DNA of 64,000 nucleotides from Enoplolaimus lenunculus. Taxonomy: Eukaryota > Nematoda > Enoplea > Enoplida > Thoracostomopsidae. Position numbers and translations under genes: made by a program. Within the stretch, counting starts at the first letter, position 1. Every line of letters begins with the position of its first letter. This document shows, one piece after another, positions 35,401 through 47,747 of the stretch. Under the pieces are notes generated by a model that was not told the DNA's origin, did not search any database, and saw nothing but the letters and a program-made list of their open reading frames with translations. The stretch is from assembly GCA_030248215.1 (NCBI GenBank), contig JASANG010002862.1:1-64000 (forward strand), in the 5' to 3' direction.

Positions 35401-38400
35401 TCAGTTTAACTTCTTGGCGCATATCAGTGTGTCTAATCTGGGAAACTGTCTTCTCTCGTGCGTTAGTGGTAGAAAAAAATTAATGGAAATGAACTGTTCT
35501 CATAGAATTATAATTGTTTATACTGGTTAGGGTTTGAGTCACCGCATAATGATATACGTAAGGTAATATCCTTTCTGGTTACTAAGCATAGCGTATTAAA
35601 GTTGGAATCGGCATCGGTTCGGCATTGGCAAAATTTCTAAATAAGAATCGGTGTCGACATCTTCCAAATTTTTGGTACGGGTACGTTCCTGTTTTAAACT
35701 TTCAATGTTTCGAAAGAACTTAATTTTGGTTTTTTCTAAAATTAGGACGGCGGTTTATTTAGTGTTTTGACTGAAATGGTTTTAAAAGTTTCAATGTTTC
35801 TAAAGAAACTATTCATGATAGATGTTGTTTGTTCGAACGCGTTTAAGCGTAATGAATTTATTTTCGTTTTTGGGCCTGTACAAAAGGTAATTTGGTAGTG
35901 AGTTGAAAATGTTACTTAGTATTTTTTGCGTTTGTCTATAGTTATTTCTTTAATTTTGAAACGAGCGAACGATTTTTTGAGGACTGACGAGACTTAATGT
36001 TCGGACAATAATTGAAGATGCAAACTGCCAATTTTAAAGTTAAGTTTTGTTTCAGGTTTTGGTTCCAGTTGCAGTTACTCGTGTTAGCCCCGTTGGTTTG
36101 AATACTGAATCCAAAGTTGTTCAGGTGAGCAGTATTGTTTCTTAATAGTTTGAATTTTATATCTCGACCGTTTGTTTTTATGCAATTGAATTGTTTAATT
36201 GTTTTGCCCTAACCAGCTTGTCGTTGAGGAACGGCCTATAACTATGTGGTAATAGGTGCTACAAAGTTGAGAATTGTTGTTTCCTCGTTGTTGTACCCGA
36301 GGTTTTAACTGAAGTTGCGATATAAGTGTGCGTATTTTTATGTTTTGCAGGTGAAAATATCTAATTTGCTGGGAAATTCGGTTGGTGTCAAATTGATTGT
36401 AACTGCAGACGCTTCTAAAACTAATGATGATGGTGCAATAAAGCTGTTTACGCAAAAACAGTTGCAACCAGTGACAGGGGATGTGTGAGTCACTTTGCAT
36501 TTGTTGTGAAGCTAAATTGATGAGAGTGCAGATGTGATAAACCTTAACTGTAAGGAATTTTGGCATATTTTTGTTCATTTTATACTTGCTACTGGGCATT
36601 TCTTTTGTGGTGAGTTAAACTGCTGAGAAACAGCGGGTGCTGGCACAGTATGTATGACATTTGCTACTTCAAGTTTTTATTGATTTTCCATAAATGTAAA
36701 TCCATAGATTTACCATTGGTTAGTTTGATTACAGGAGCGGAACTATCTATCAAGTTGAATTTGACGTTGATAAAGATGCCGTGGTTCCGGCGGAGTTTTA
36801 TACACTTAAAGTCAATGCAAAGCTTAGCCAAGAGTCATCGAAAACAGTAATTGGAGTGCCGGAAAAGGTTGGCAGCAAAACAATGAATGGATGGGTGCTA
36901 TTTTTATTCTTCAGGGTGGAAGAAATTAATTTTTGTGTATTCGAGGTGGTCGCACTTTTTAGACCCACTGAAGTGAATAAACCTTTAAGAGTACTAAATT
37001 GTGCTCTTATTTATTGAAATTAATATTTAATAATGTATGATTTTTCTAAAATTACTCGAAACTTTGTGATTGCGGAAAGTTTTTAGTTTGATTATGAAGA
37101 GGATTTGCTGAAAATTTTCGGCGGAATAGCATTTCTGACGTCATCTGTCGTATATTGTTTTGTCGTACTATGTGAGAACTTTTGTTGTATAAGTAATTAA
37201 TGTTTCTATTTTGTTTGCATCACCACTATCGATTTGGTTTAGATTACAGTCAAAGTTACAAGACAAATTGCGGTGAAAAGTGCCGAGTTTGCTGTATTGG
37301 AGCGTGATTTGACTACAGAATCAGCAAAGACGCACACGTGAGTACGACGTCTGAGCACAAATCTTCTATTTCGGTTAAAAACTAAAACTACAGAGAAATG
37401 TTTTGCAATAGCTCGGTGCCTGCAACCTATCGGTTCACGTGCGTATATAGCATAAAGTTGGTGATGTTAAACTTTGTAAATTGCGTTATATAAGCCAAAT
37501 ACGGACGAATCATAATTGATAAAAATCTGAAAATTTATTTGCATCTTATTGAGCCGTTATATGTAGAATTTGAAGTTTACGTTCCATTATGCCGTTTGGC
37601 CCATGTTAGTTTGAGAAAGGTACCACTTTTCCGCTGGAGTTCAATAGAGTAAGCTTAAGTTTTCAACTAATTTTTTTTGTTTAGGCTTTGGCCTAGGCTT
37701 ACCCTTACGCTGAGGTATAGGATTTGGATCGTGCTTATACTAACGTTACGCTACTCAAAGTAACGTTGTCGTGTTGCTTTTTATTTACTGTTTTATCAAA
37801 TTCATTATTTTTGAATATATTTTAGAGTATCCTATCCGAAATCAATAACGGAGTCCGCATTTGGCGATCTACATAAAGTTTCTGTAGAATTCAGCGTTGT
37901 TGATGCAACTAGCGGTGAACATGTTAAAGCACAACAGGTAATTTAGCGGTTTGTTTTCGTGGAAACCGAGGTAGCTTTGTAAAAGCAGTGCTCATATTCT
38001 CCACTGTGTATAGCATCTATTTCCAGTTGGCGATAGGCATGTAACTTTTGAAGCAGTAAATCAAACTGTACTAATTTTCCGAGTTTATGCGATAGCAGCT
38101 TAAGTTTTTACGTTTAGTTTTGTTGTGTTTTTATTGTTAATTTATTGTGTTTTTGTAGACGTTTGTTGTGTTGAAGCATCGCGATAATGACAACGAAATG
38201 GTTTTTGTTGCCGATCGAACTTCGACTGGACATTATAAAACAGAAATTGTAATTTTAATCAAAGGATTTTATCTTATGGTCCCGGCGATTTTTCGAGTAT
38301 CTTTGCTATGAAGTAGAAAGTTGGGTGATTTTGAAAGTTGAGTCATTTTACAAAATCTGTGAATGCATAAGTACAATGCCTGGCGTATGCAAATATGAAA

Positions 38401-40905
38401 ATGATGTTAAGTAATGTTGACTGTGATATTATCTAAAATTTTAATTTGGGCTTGCGATTTAAACTTGGTTTTTGGAAAAAATTAAAGTTGGAGTAAATGG
38501 GATTTTCGTTACTGAATTATTAGAATCAGTTTTGCATGTTTATTAAGGCTATTCGCTTGCTGTTGTTTTAGGATTTGTTCAAAACTCAAACTGGATTTAT
38601 GTACAACTCTGGTGTCTATACTGTTACTGTGTTGGTTGGAGATGCACTGATATCCGAGCCGGTATCGTGGAAACTAGTAAGTAAAGTTATAACAAGAATT
38701 AAATTTGGCGAAACAGACGCCAAAGTAGGAATTGAATTTTTTGCAGTAGGAGTAACCAGAATTCGAAGTAACTGTTGTTAACCTAATCGCTGTTTGCTTT
38801 CTACAGATCCTGCAGTGAACAGTGGGTCTTTTTCAATATTAAAAACATTTTTGCTTTCAAGTTGCATTTAGTTGGGATGTCCGTTTCAAAATACAATTTT
38901 TCAAGTATACTAAGTTTTTAGTCTTTTAATTTTGAGGCGTTGTCAAAGTAATTTCATGTTAAACTGAAATTTTTTTAGTTTTGAAAACTTTTTTTATAAT
39001 TTCAGGCCGACTTGAAAGTTGATTTCCCGCAGAATCCAAATCGTGATGCAGAGCAACGAAAGTTTGACGAGTACGGAGTGCATTATACAGCAAAGAGTGA
39101 AATTCAGGCAGGTGCCACACGTTGTTTACCCGGGCATATCGAGGCAAATTTTTAAATACAACCATTAATTGACTCGCATAAAAAGCAATCCAGTCATGTT
39201 CGGTTCGCGTTTGAAAAAATGAAAACCGCAGGAAATTACTGCATACGGTTTTCTTATTTATCAGGATAAGATGTTTATTTTTCCACTGTTAGCTACCATA
39301 TACGTATTAGGTATTTCGTAGCTCATGTTAATAGTTATCTTTACTTGTTCTAGCTTGGTCCGGATTGGTACCGGCCCATATCCCGATGATGGTAAATATC
39401 CTGGCCCCGAGGCAACTCTAGTGTGTAACCCGTGTGCGAACTAAGTGTATTTTGATATAGATGTTCAATAGTGGTTTTTGATGCAGTCCGGCACCATGCG
39501 GCAAAGCACAGGAATTGCGCGATCCCACTTCATATCATTAACCAAAAGTTTGTTTGCTTGCACCACCGACCGGCGCCGAATGGAACCGCACGGCGCCGCT
39601 GACAAGTATAGCACCATCCTTGACTGAGCATTTTTGTTCTCTACACCGACGATGTTCAAATACGTTGTTTCTTAGACACCTTGACTTTATTTGATGCGCG
39701 ATATATGAACAACTATTTGTTTATTTTTGAAAATGATATTATATGAGGGTGCATTATTTCGCTGTTTGAATGCATATAAACCGAGTTGACTCATCTATAG
39801 TTTGTTTTAGCATACATTCCGAGAACGGGAAACACTTGCACCGCCTGTGATATCTGGAGTATTTTCGGTGGCGATTATTGCGTGCCTTGGTATGCTGTTC
39901 TTGTTGGTATGTTTATTTTTCTATTTTTCACTTCTATTTTTGTTTTTGGGAGGAATAATGTTTGAATTTCGTGTTGAATTTTTGTATATGGAGACCGTTC
40001 CCTGTGGTGTCAAATGTTTATATTGATCTGTCGTTTTAACCCAGAAAGATGTGGGATCTTCAATCACACCTTAGCTGAGCGTGGTTTTTCCCGTTCAGCA
40101 TCAGTGCTGGGTAAAACTTTTTCAAACCTTGTTGCCAACTTCAATAAGGTTTGATTTCGGTAGACAGAGCTAATTTTTCCTGTTTTAACAAACTTAACAC
40201 CTTGATTTTAAATTAAAGAAGATGATAGTGATATTTTGTTTGTATTTTTAGTGGAGTGCAATTGGAGTGAATATATCTGATTTTGAGTTGTCGCTGTATA
40301 CGCTTGGATTTCACGGAGGACTTGCAGGTACGAGTTTATACACTGTATTTTGCTGGAATTGTATTGCAAGATTGCATGTAGGATGTAATTAGTGCAACTT
40401 GAGCACAGCAACAGGAGATGATAGGTTAGCATTAATTGGTGTATGTATATATTGCTTGTAGTATCAAACGTAAGGTATAGGAAGCCGTTGTAGTAAAAAA
40501 GTTGCATAGAACAGCGGGTAGGTAATCCACGGATCGTCCGTTCGAGCCCCATAGCAAACGCAAGAAAATATTCGTGAACAGCTGTATATGGTATAGCATT
40601 ATCTTAGAATTTTGTATAGTTATAATTGAAAAATTTCAGAAATACGGTACTCGTTATGTACAGTGTTGCTAAATCGGAGTAAATTTCAACTTAAAGTATT
40701 GTCTCAGCAACACATCTTCAATGTATGCAATATCTACAAAACATAATTTTGGTAACTTTTGGTTTGAGGAATATTCGTGCTGTACTTTATGTTCTTTCTA
40801 CGCTGGAATATGTTTACAACGCTCAAATATTTGACCGGTGTTGCACTGGTGATGTTCGTATCTGGGAATGCTGTATTACGAGCGGCTGCTGATAAACGAA
40901 GGTAA
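32423..40905 (+). CDS. RPN2: Ribophorin II, oligosaccharyltransferase subunit 2 (17 exons)
   Basis: Exons: 32423-32632, 33441-33558, 33744-33807, 34272-34401, 34750-34836, 35064-35171, 36056-36124, 36351-36484, 36735-36867, 37243-37337, 37826-37937, 38159-38248, 38572-38676, 39006-39107, 39811-39906, 40252-40327, 40769-40905. All phases agree, giving 621 residues against about 631 in human. The protein is a non-catalytic subunit of the ER oligosaccharyltransferase that N-glycosylates nascent proteins. Residues 1 to about 22 form a signal peptide. Landmarks shared with human RPN2 (from memory) are QTRPAYN-type helical repeats, LQPVTGDV, VSYPKSI, TFVVLKHRDN, VTVLVGDAL and SEIQ/HTFRERE. The C-terminal membrane helices begin VISGVFSVAIIACL. 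The chain ends ADKRR. Intron 14 has a GC donor (CAG|GCAGGT). The exon 9 donor (AAG|GTTGGC) is weak. A read past the stop by splicing to 42619 is possible but not preferred. Confidence 0.93.
35270..35700. repeat. Dispersed repeat of the GATGTGCCGATTAATCG type, in an RPN2 intron
   Basis: GTGATGTGCCGATTAATCGAC and many CGGCATCGGC words at 35270-35345 are answered by GGAATCGGCATCGGTTCGG and GTGTCGACATC at 35600-35665. It looks like an eroded interspersed repeat with inverted ends. The exact limits are uncertain. Confidence 0.4.
37597..37770. mobile_element. Degraded telomere-hexamer MITE in an RPN2 intron
   Basis: The left end GGCCCATGTTAGTTTGAG is close to that at 16402. The TTTTTGTTTAGGCTTTGGCC body and right end CTCAAAGTAACGTTG keep the family order, but the right terminus is eroded. 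Confidence 0.55.
40490..40560 (+). other. Possible tRNA-derived remnant in an RPN2 intron
   Basis: The words TGTAGTAAAAAAG (near an A-box) and CCGTTCGAGCCCC (near a B-box/T-arm) are spaced roughly as in a tRNA gene, but no full cloverleaf forms. It may be a SINE head or chance. Confidence 0.2.
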
Positions 40906-41171
40906 CAGGTGGGACTGTAGCATAAACGGAGTCAATGGAGCTACATTAGTTGTTTTGCCCACTTTCCTGTTTCAGCGACAATACTAAAAATATGGTTGCC
41001 TGAACTTGCAAAGTATTAGTGAAACACTGTACTTGTGGGAATTTGTGGGGCCGCCCAAGACTATACGTGGTTAAGTAAGGATTGACCATTTGAAACTGCG
41101 AAATGAAACCAAACAATAGGCGAACTGAGTTGAGGTTCATGCTATATACTGGTCGTAGATAAGTTGAATTA

Positions 41172-41177
41172 AATAAA
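41172..41177 (+). terminator. Poly(A) signal AATAAA, RPN2
   Basis: First AATAAA downstream of the RPN2 stop codon, about 270 bp after it, supporting transcript end soon after 41190. Confidence 0.5.
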
Positions 41178-41179
41178 GT

Positions 41180-42325
41180 TTGGGTATTGGAAGTGTTGAA
41201 ACCAAGAAATTTCTGCAGTTACCAAATGTATTTTGTTTGGTATGGCTTCGGGTGGTTTGTATCGATTAGACATTATTTTGTTTTTCTGTGTATTGTTAGG
41301 CCAAAATGAAACAATACCGAATTTTTATACAGGTCGAGCAGCTGGCTTGCCAAACTGGGTTTTCAGGCCTGTTTCCAGCTAATGTAAACGAACACTGGTG
41401 TCTTTTGATCTTTTGAGTTTTGAAATTTCAGATGCATTCTCTACTGTGTGTAAAATTATCGATTCTATAGTGAACTAATTGCGAGGGCTTTGGAGTTGGA
41501 AGTCTGGTGCAGTATCAGGAGACAAAAAAAACTAAGAAAAAATATGCTTAATTTTGAAGATTTCCATTACACACTTGCGAAAGTTAAAAATAACCTTGTC
41601 AGCGACTGGTAATAGGTGCTATATACAGTTGAGAATACGAACACTTGTTATAGTGATTTGTAAACGAACCTCGGGCCTTGTAAGTTATTCGGTATGAATA
41701 TTATTTAGCGTGTGTTTTTGGCATTTCTGCTTAATCGATTGTAAACATTGTTTTGTTTGTGGTTTGTCTGCATATTTAACTCAGTTTGTTTTATAGCCAA
41801 CATACTTTTTTGTTTGAAATTAGGTACCGCCGGTTGAAAGAGGAGGGGGTGGTGATTTGGGAGTGGTGATCAAATTGAGAAGTTTTCTTGTGTAGATTGT
41901 GTTGCTAAGATTAATGAAAGATTGACGCATCAATAGTAGTTTACACCTAACCGGGTGAAAACAAATATAACACGGTATATTTGTGTGCATATTTGGTATT
42001 TTTCTGTTAATGTTCGGGTTGCAGAGTTATGACTTAAGTCGGATGTCGGATTTTTACTTAAGTCAAGGTTTTGCTTCGGTTCCATAGTTTTGACTTCGAG
42101 CTGAGGTTTTCAACAAGAATTCTGATTTAACCAAATAGCGAATGATGGATGAAAGGCACATAAATTTTGGGATTTTAGTAGTAGTTTTGCTCGTTGATAG
42201 CTGATTCCGTTACGAGCTGTTAGTGTATGATAATGTCAACCTCTGAACTTGTATCTTTTGACGTAAGTCCGATATTAACTTACGTCAAAATTGTCGTGTT
42301 ACTGCAGCCCAGTCATTGATGCATT
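41180..42325. other. Intergenic, repeat-like fragments
   Basis: No gene seen. A solo GGTAATAGGTGCTATA end (as in 43144-43363) lies near 41610. The opposed GACTTAAGTC words at about 42032-42062 and 42258-42290 suggest another eroded inverted-repeat element. Confidence 0.4.
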
Positions 42326-42327
42326 AG

Positions 42328-42535
42328 GGTTGCGCTGTCCGGCACCGTCCGTCACTTGTACGGCGTCGTCATCGTACGCTATCGTACACAAATAACCTAC
42401 TTACGATAACGTATGGTACGTACGATGACGGGCAGCGCCGTACGAATGATAGACGGTGATGGACGACGCCGTGCGGATGACGGACGATGATGGACGGCGC
42501 CGTACGGGTGACGGATGGCGCCGGACGTCAAGTAT
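42328..42535. repeat. GC-rich CGTACGG element
   Basis: An island of CpG-rich words in AT-rich DNA. CGTCCGTCACTTGTACGGCG on the left is answered by GACGGCGCCGTACGGGTGACG on the right, around a central CGTACGATGACG palindromic core. A related block is at 49266-49470. Probably a MITE-type element. Non-coding. Confidence 0.6.
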
Positions 42536-43143
42536 GAGTAGTGGTATTTTTGAGAATTTTGTGTAGTATAGGTTTATAACTTACTAATTGGGGCTGTTTT
42601 ATTTTCTAGACTTCCCCAGTGGTTGGGTTTATGGCCTCTTCCCACAACACCGGATGCAATTGATTGAAGTTCTTTATGTAATTCACCACACGAGTTGTTT
42701 ATTTCGCCTAAACCTATTGAAATTGTATTTTGGATTGTTATGATAAATGCTAATAATATTCTGTGTAGCTTTTTTCTAAGATATGCGTCGATAAAGATGA
42801 AACCGGACGCTGAAAACCGGAAAAAGTAGTTAAATTTCGACCGGAACCGGAGAGTGAAACAAACGTTTTTTCGAATGTTTATTATTACGTTTTGTACTTT
42901 TTTTCAAAATTTGTTCGGATGTCTGTTAACTGCGTTTTTTGAAGAAAATAGACATATAATTTAACTTTAAACGAAAAAATGTTAAAATTACAGGAAATTT
43001 TTTAAAGTGCGCTTGCTGGCTACGGTATATTTTTGTCCCATTTAATGAATAGAATGTTTTTGCGTTTGTTTCAAATTCAAAGGTAAAACCATCCAAAAAC
43101 TTCAAGTTAAAGCAGTGTGTGATGTACTTTAATTCAAGCCTTG

Positions 43144-43363
43144 GCCCATATTCTCAAATGCATATAGCACATACCGCCAGTTTGTAATAGCTCTTCAATC
43201 TAAACGAACTGCTGTAATTGCAGATCGCAAAATTTGCACCGATGTAGAGTAAATTGAATACAACAAATGTGTTGAATTTCAAACATCACCATTCGCTGGT
43301 TCCAAGCTTACAAAACCTATCACCAACTAGTAATAGGTGCTATACACATTTGAGAATACGGGC
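43144..43363. mobile_element. MITE with GGTGCTATACACATTTGAG ends, best copy
   Basis: Left end GCCCATATTCTCAAATGCAT and right end GGTGCTATACACATTTGAGA (then ATACGGGC) are inverted repeats over about 40 bp. Total 220 bp. The central sequence aligns with 17957-18136. No coding capacity. Confidence 0.75.
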
Positions 43364-44665
43364 TCTTAGGCTAAAAAGGTTCGACTTAATATGATGTCGT
43401 GTTGCGCCATAAAGTTTGGATTGGCAAAGCCTTGAAACAAAGCAGCAGGGGGCATTGTAGCTTACACCTTAGAAGACCTTATTTCTTCATTAACGGTATT
43501 TTGTATTTTTCAGAAAGAAAATTGACTGAAAACAACGAACTGAATTGCTTTATTTTTGAGTATATACATTTTTGTTGTGTTTTTAATTCGTAAATATGTA
43601 GTTTTTACATGGGCTGGTAATATTGGCGAATCATAACATACTCTTGCTGAAAAATTACTGTAGATTTGCCAGAGTGACTTATATTGTGTGTTCATAGTTG
43701 TTTGCAGAGTGAATTGGGAACTAACCAATTTTATAAAGTATACATACATTATACGGAATGCGTATAATCGAGAATTTAATAGTTCGAATAGTCTTGCTGT
43801 CAAGGTACAACCGGAGGCTTGCCACCGGCTTCGGGTCCGACAAAAATCGACCTCCAACTCTGGTTGCGGTAGAGTTTATGCCAGAGGTTTTGGCGGTTTC
43901 GGTTGTGAAATTTTGCATAGTTTTTCAAAATATATTTGTGTGGTGCGTTTCGTTTGATTAAAATTGAACATCATTTTAACTCGCTAATTTCGACAAATAT
44001 CTCGAAAGAAAAATTATTGGCGTACGCAAATGTTCTATTTTCATCTGATGAAAGATACGTTTTGGTAGAATCGTGTACCCTAAAACTTGTTGATGTATTT
44101 CGAAACAAATGGCGTAGACCGGATCGTAAAATAAAGCGGTCGTACCGTGCAGCACGGATCGGACCACATAACGTCTGACTGGACCACTTACAGCCTGCGC
44201 GAACCGTCTGGCCTTGCGGACCGCCTATCCCGACTGGATATAGACAACGTTGTCATTAATCGCTCAATTACTGCACAGTTACAAATTTATTGTTTCAATC
44301 CGTCAATTTAAACTTGTTTTGCTCCAGATTTGTCTAAAAATGTATTTAAATACCGTTTTTAAGTGATTTTTCATTACAATGTTACCCTTTGCAAGCCAAG
44401 GAAATCGGTGCAGTCAAATTTTAAACTATAAATTTATCAGCCACCAGATACATACGGCCGGACAGACCCGGGCTTGGACCGGACCGGACTGCAACTGCAA
44501 AGAAACCGGAACGTTAAACGGGCTAAACATATAAATTTTTTTCAAAAGTATGCAAAAATTATACTACCGAAATTGCCGGAACCTCCGGCAAAAATTGTAC
44601 CGGAGCCGGAAGCCGTTTTTTGCCGGGGCCGGAGGCAGATTATCTGCTCTGCCCGGTTGTACCGT
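43364..44665. other. Unassigned non-coding stretch
   Basis: Several overlapping short open frames on both strands (43399-44178) show no motif and no splice-consistent chain. A CCGG-rich patch near 43800-43870 resembles one near 49826-49900. Confidence 0.4.
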
Positions 44666-44692
44666 GATATATATATGTTATATATATATATA

Positions 44693-44750
<58 letters not shown>

Positions 44751-44751
44751 C
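44666..44751. repeat. TA microsatellite
   Basis: About 86 bp of nearly pure TA with one CTATATA and two ACATATA interruptions. It accounts for the YIYIYI open frames in this stretch. Confidence 0.95.
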
Positions 44752-45042
44752 TAGTAGGATTTGTCGTGGTGTCATTTATATTTGTTTTGTTTAGTTGTTT
44801 TGTTTTTAAAACAGTTGTGTTATTTGTTAGGTTTGTATATGCGCAGTGGTTTAATAAAAGTTTCACGGTGTTTTACTCGATTGCTATATGCAAAGAGCTG
44901 AATATATTCGTTTTGACTGTTGCGATTTCCGGTGTGGTGCCTTATTATATCGGATGCGCCAAACGTAATTACAATTCTTAAAAGGTTTTAGAATTTGCTT
45001 CTTAATTGTTTTATCACTTAAAAGTGGGGTATTTAATTAACC

Positions 45043-46004
45043 ATGGCGCGGACCAAAGTTTCAAACGCTTCGATTATTGCTAATCCGGGAGGTAAGTAGT
45101 CTGACACCCTATTCATTCACACGTGCAATTTTTGAACGTGGAGCTGCAAATTGCACGCGGAATTTGCATTTTTTCATCAGCCATTGAGAAAGCGGCTGCA
45201 ATAAATTCAATGACCTTGCATGGTGTATTCACTGATGTGAACTAAATCCGTAGCTATGATTTTTTAATGAACTGTTTTCAGCTGCATGGTTTTCGAAACG
45301 GATTTTGGACACAACTTGCAAGTGCAAGTTGCAACTGCAAATTCTCGCATCCAAAACTAGCACGTGTGAATAAGGCGTAATAGATCATGGAAAAGCAAAA
45401 AATGTTTTATCTCAAAATAACTCCGACGACATCCTGATTTATGAACATTTCGGCCCATGTATAGAACAGGGCTGGATCGTTTTTTTCTACGATTAAGCCG
45501 GCTAATGGATGCAGTTGAAAGTGAAATGCAGCAGTCACAGGTCATTCTTGTTGAAAACTTGTTACTAAATTGTGATAGGCGCTATACACATTTGAGAAAA
45601 TAGCCGTTACTATGCTGACAGTTTATAAAAGTGATGTTTTAAGACGCGTTAAACGGAAACCGAACCGCGCTGTGACGAGTGACAGGAAACTAAGATCTCA
45701 GAAGCAACATAATAAGGAGACGCTCCAGCGAGCTGTAACTGTGCCTCAAGTAAGCCGAACGCCTACACCGCGAGGGAGCACAACGTTTTTCTGTGGGACT
45801 GCAATAGAATTAGTTGCAGCTTTAGACTTGTTTTTTGGTTAGACTCAGGATATAAGCTCATTTTTACGCTTAGGCTTAGGCTTTAGAGTTTGCTTGTACT
45901 ACTGTTACGGCCATGTTGTGTGTACGTTGGCCACTTGTTTTTAGGCCGCAGCTATAGCAGAACGAAATAGAGTGTCTGATCCAGAGTCGGATGCTCAGAA
46001 ATAA
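45043..46004 (+). CDS. Small basic protein of unknown function, three exons (candidate)
   Basis: Exons 45043-45091 (ATG, donor GGGAG|GTAAGT), 45622-45749 (acceptor CTGACAG, donor CAA|GTAAGC) and 45945-46004 (acceptor TTTTTAG, stop TAA). Phases 1 and 0 match, giving 78 residues. The protein starts MARTKVSNASIIANPG, has a basic middle (SDVLRRVKRKPNRAVTSDRK) and an acidic end (RVSDPESDAQK). The MARTK start recalls histone H3, but nothing after it does. Phase 0 exons at 46921-46956 (12 codons) and 47288-47380 (PLENKDTAGVAAEEKVQQTE... ending ESN and TGA) could form an alternative 3' end. Support comes only from splice signals and phase agreement over short exons, so this could be coincidence. I recognise no family. 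Confidence 0.4.
45105..45377. mobile_element. MITE with CACACGTGCAA ends, in intron 1 of the small gene
   Basis: Left CACCCTATTCATTCACACGTG and right CACGTGTGAATAAGGCG are inverted repeats. GCAAATTGCA and TTGCAACTGCAAATT words repeat inside. Partial relatives are at 52831-52980 and about 21655-21690. Confidence 0.6.
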
Positions 46005-46920
46005 TCATCAGTACGAAATATTGCTTACTGCGTATTGTTCGAAACCGGAAAAGTTTTGGTTTCTGTCAAAAATTAAGTGTGGACACTGACACAGAGCTTT
46101 TTTTTAGTCGACAGTAATTATTTTGACTCCCGGAACCGGAGATACGTGTGGCGGAAGCAGGGGCTTTTTGGTATGGGGGGGAAGGTTTTTTATATCTTGA
46201 AACTGTGCTGTTTTTGACGTGATATATTTCGATGGCTTAAAACTGCAAATAATGAAGCGTTTGAATTTGCAATTTGTAGAGTGAAGTCTTTGGAACAAAA
46301 TGTCGGAATCTGGATGCATCTGTGTCGGCGCCCTTTTTATCTGTTTGTATTAACGAATTCAAAGGGAGCCGTCAGAAATTTTTTTTGTGATAAAATGGTA
46401 AAGGTCTTTTATTACCGTACAATTTATCCCTCTCAGAAAATCGCCACATACGTGGCATACTTGTAACTTTTGTCACCCTGCCGTTGGTCAGAAATTTCTG
46501 GATCCGGCGCTGCGTTCACGGGATGTGAACGAAAATTACCTGAGCTATCAGTGAAACAACAGCTTGTACCTTTTAACTCTTCGGGTGGTATATTTTCTGT
46601 ACTGAAGTGAATAAGTTGATCATGATGCTAAACACAAAAGAATGTACAAAATTAGGAATTTTTTGAATTTTGTTTGTATTAGATCTATAGTAGTTATTAA
46701 AGCTGGTAACGCTCCACATACGTATTTTTGGCACCGTTCCAGCACAAGTAAACACAGTTTTTAACGACATATTACATTTCGTTCTACAAAAAACTTTGTG
46801 CGTATAAATTTACTGATAGTCTAAATTCTGAAAGCTTAAAGCGTGTATTAGTTAACGAATGCCTTCTTTGATAATATGGTATACACTACGTGAAAACGTG
46901 TAAAACCCTAGCACTTTTAG
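46005..46920. other. Unassigned stretch between candidate exons
   Basis: Nothing recognised except a fragment at about 46370-46445 related to the 24640-24830 minisatellite unit (GATAAAATGGTAAAGG, CCTCTCAGAAAAT). Confidence 0.4.
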
Positions 46921-46980
46921 GAAAGTTGCGCATGGATGCAGCTACGGCTACTAGCAGTAAGTTATACTTCTAATAAATTA

Positions 46981-47182
46981 GGCCCATGTACATGTATAGA
47001 ACAGGGCCGGAACAGTAGTATAACCATATTCCTAAGTCTAAGTCTAACCGTAAAGGATGAAACTAGTTCTAAGCATATTTCTAAGCCTAAGTCTAGGCAG
47101 AAAAGTTCCTGTAAATCTTAAACTGACTCTATTACAGCCCCACCGGAAGGAAAACGATTCGGCCCTGTTATATACATGGGCC
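46981..47182. mobile_element. hAT-like MITE with telomere-type hexamers
   Basis: Ends GGCCCATGTACATGTATAG and TATATACATGGGCC. Flanks ATAAATTA and ATAAGTTA agree at seven of eight positions, as expected of an old 8-bp target duplication. The interior has CCTAAGTCTAAGTC words and the AAACTGACTCTATTACAG tail. Confidence 0.8.
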
Positions 47183-47382
47183 ATAAGTTACTATAACACA
47201 ATTGCTGGTATATGAATGCTATTTCTGACACGTGATAGCCATCCAAAGCAGAATCAAATTTAATTAATTTGTTAGCTGGTATTTTAGCCGCTGGAGAACA
47301 AAGATACCGCGGGTGTTGCGGCGGAAGAAAAGGTACAACAAACGGAAGGGTCATCTAAAGAAGATGTGGAATCGAACTGAGA

Positions 47383-47747
47383 GTGATTTTATGCCGATAA
47401 TACAGGTTGTGAAATAGGTATTTATAACTGTTTCAAGGTAAATCGATTCATTTTAAATATTTGGTATTTGAAAATAGCAATGTTTAGAATATTTGAGTAC
47501 GGGACTGACTACTTGTAGACAGGTAGACGGGGCGACTTAGAGATTTACAGGTTTCGGCTTAGACTTAGGATTAGACTTAAGTTAAATTTCATACAGTTCT
47601 GCTGTATTAACATTTGTGAAAAATATTCCAATGTTTGCGTAATTAATAATGTGTAGAATAGCAAAAATAGCGAACCTACGTGAGATAAAGCGGTGCCAAA
47701 ATTTTTCTGACGACTGCTTTTTCGATAAGAACCATCCGAAAAGAACC
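47383..47747. other. Unassigned AT-rich stretch
   Basis: Only a short TTAGACTTAGGATTAGACTT run near 47560 stands out. No gene seen. Confidence 0.4.

Noticed and set aside
42619-42663. Possible extra last exon of RPN2 (after TTTTCTAG)
   Set aside because: It is in phase if the splice at 40902 is used, but reading on gives a stop two codons later at a position matching the human C-terminus, followed by a poly(A) signal.
44474-44981. Open frames with long IYIYIY runs
   Set aside because: Translation of a TA microsatellite; no conserved sequence on either side.
45043-45057. MARTK start as a histone H3 gene
   Set aside because: Only the first five residues agree. The rest bears no resemblance to H3 and histone genes are rarely built from such short exons.
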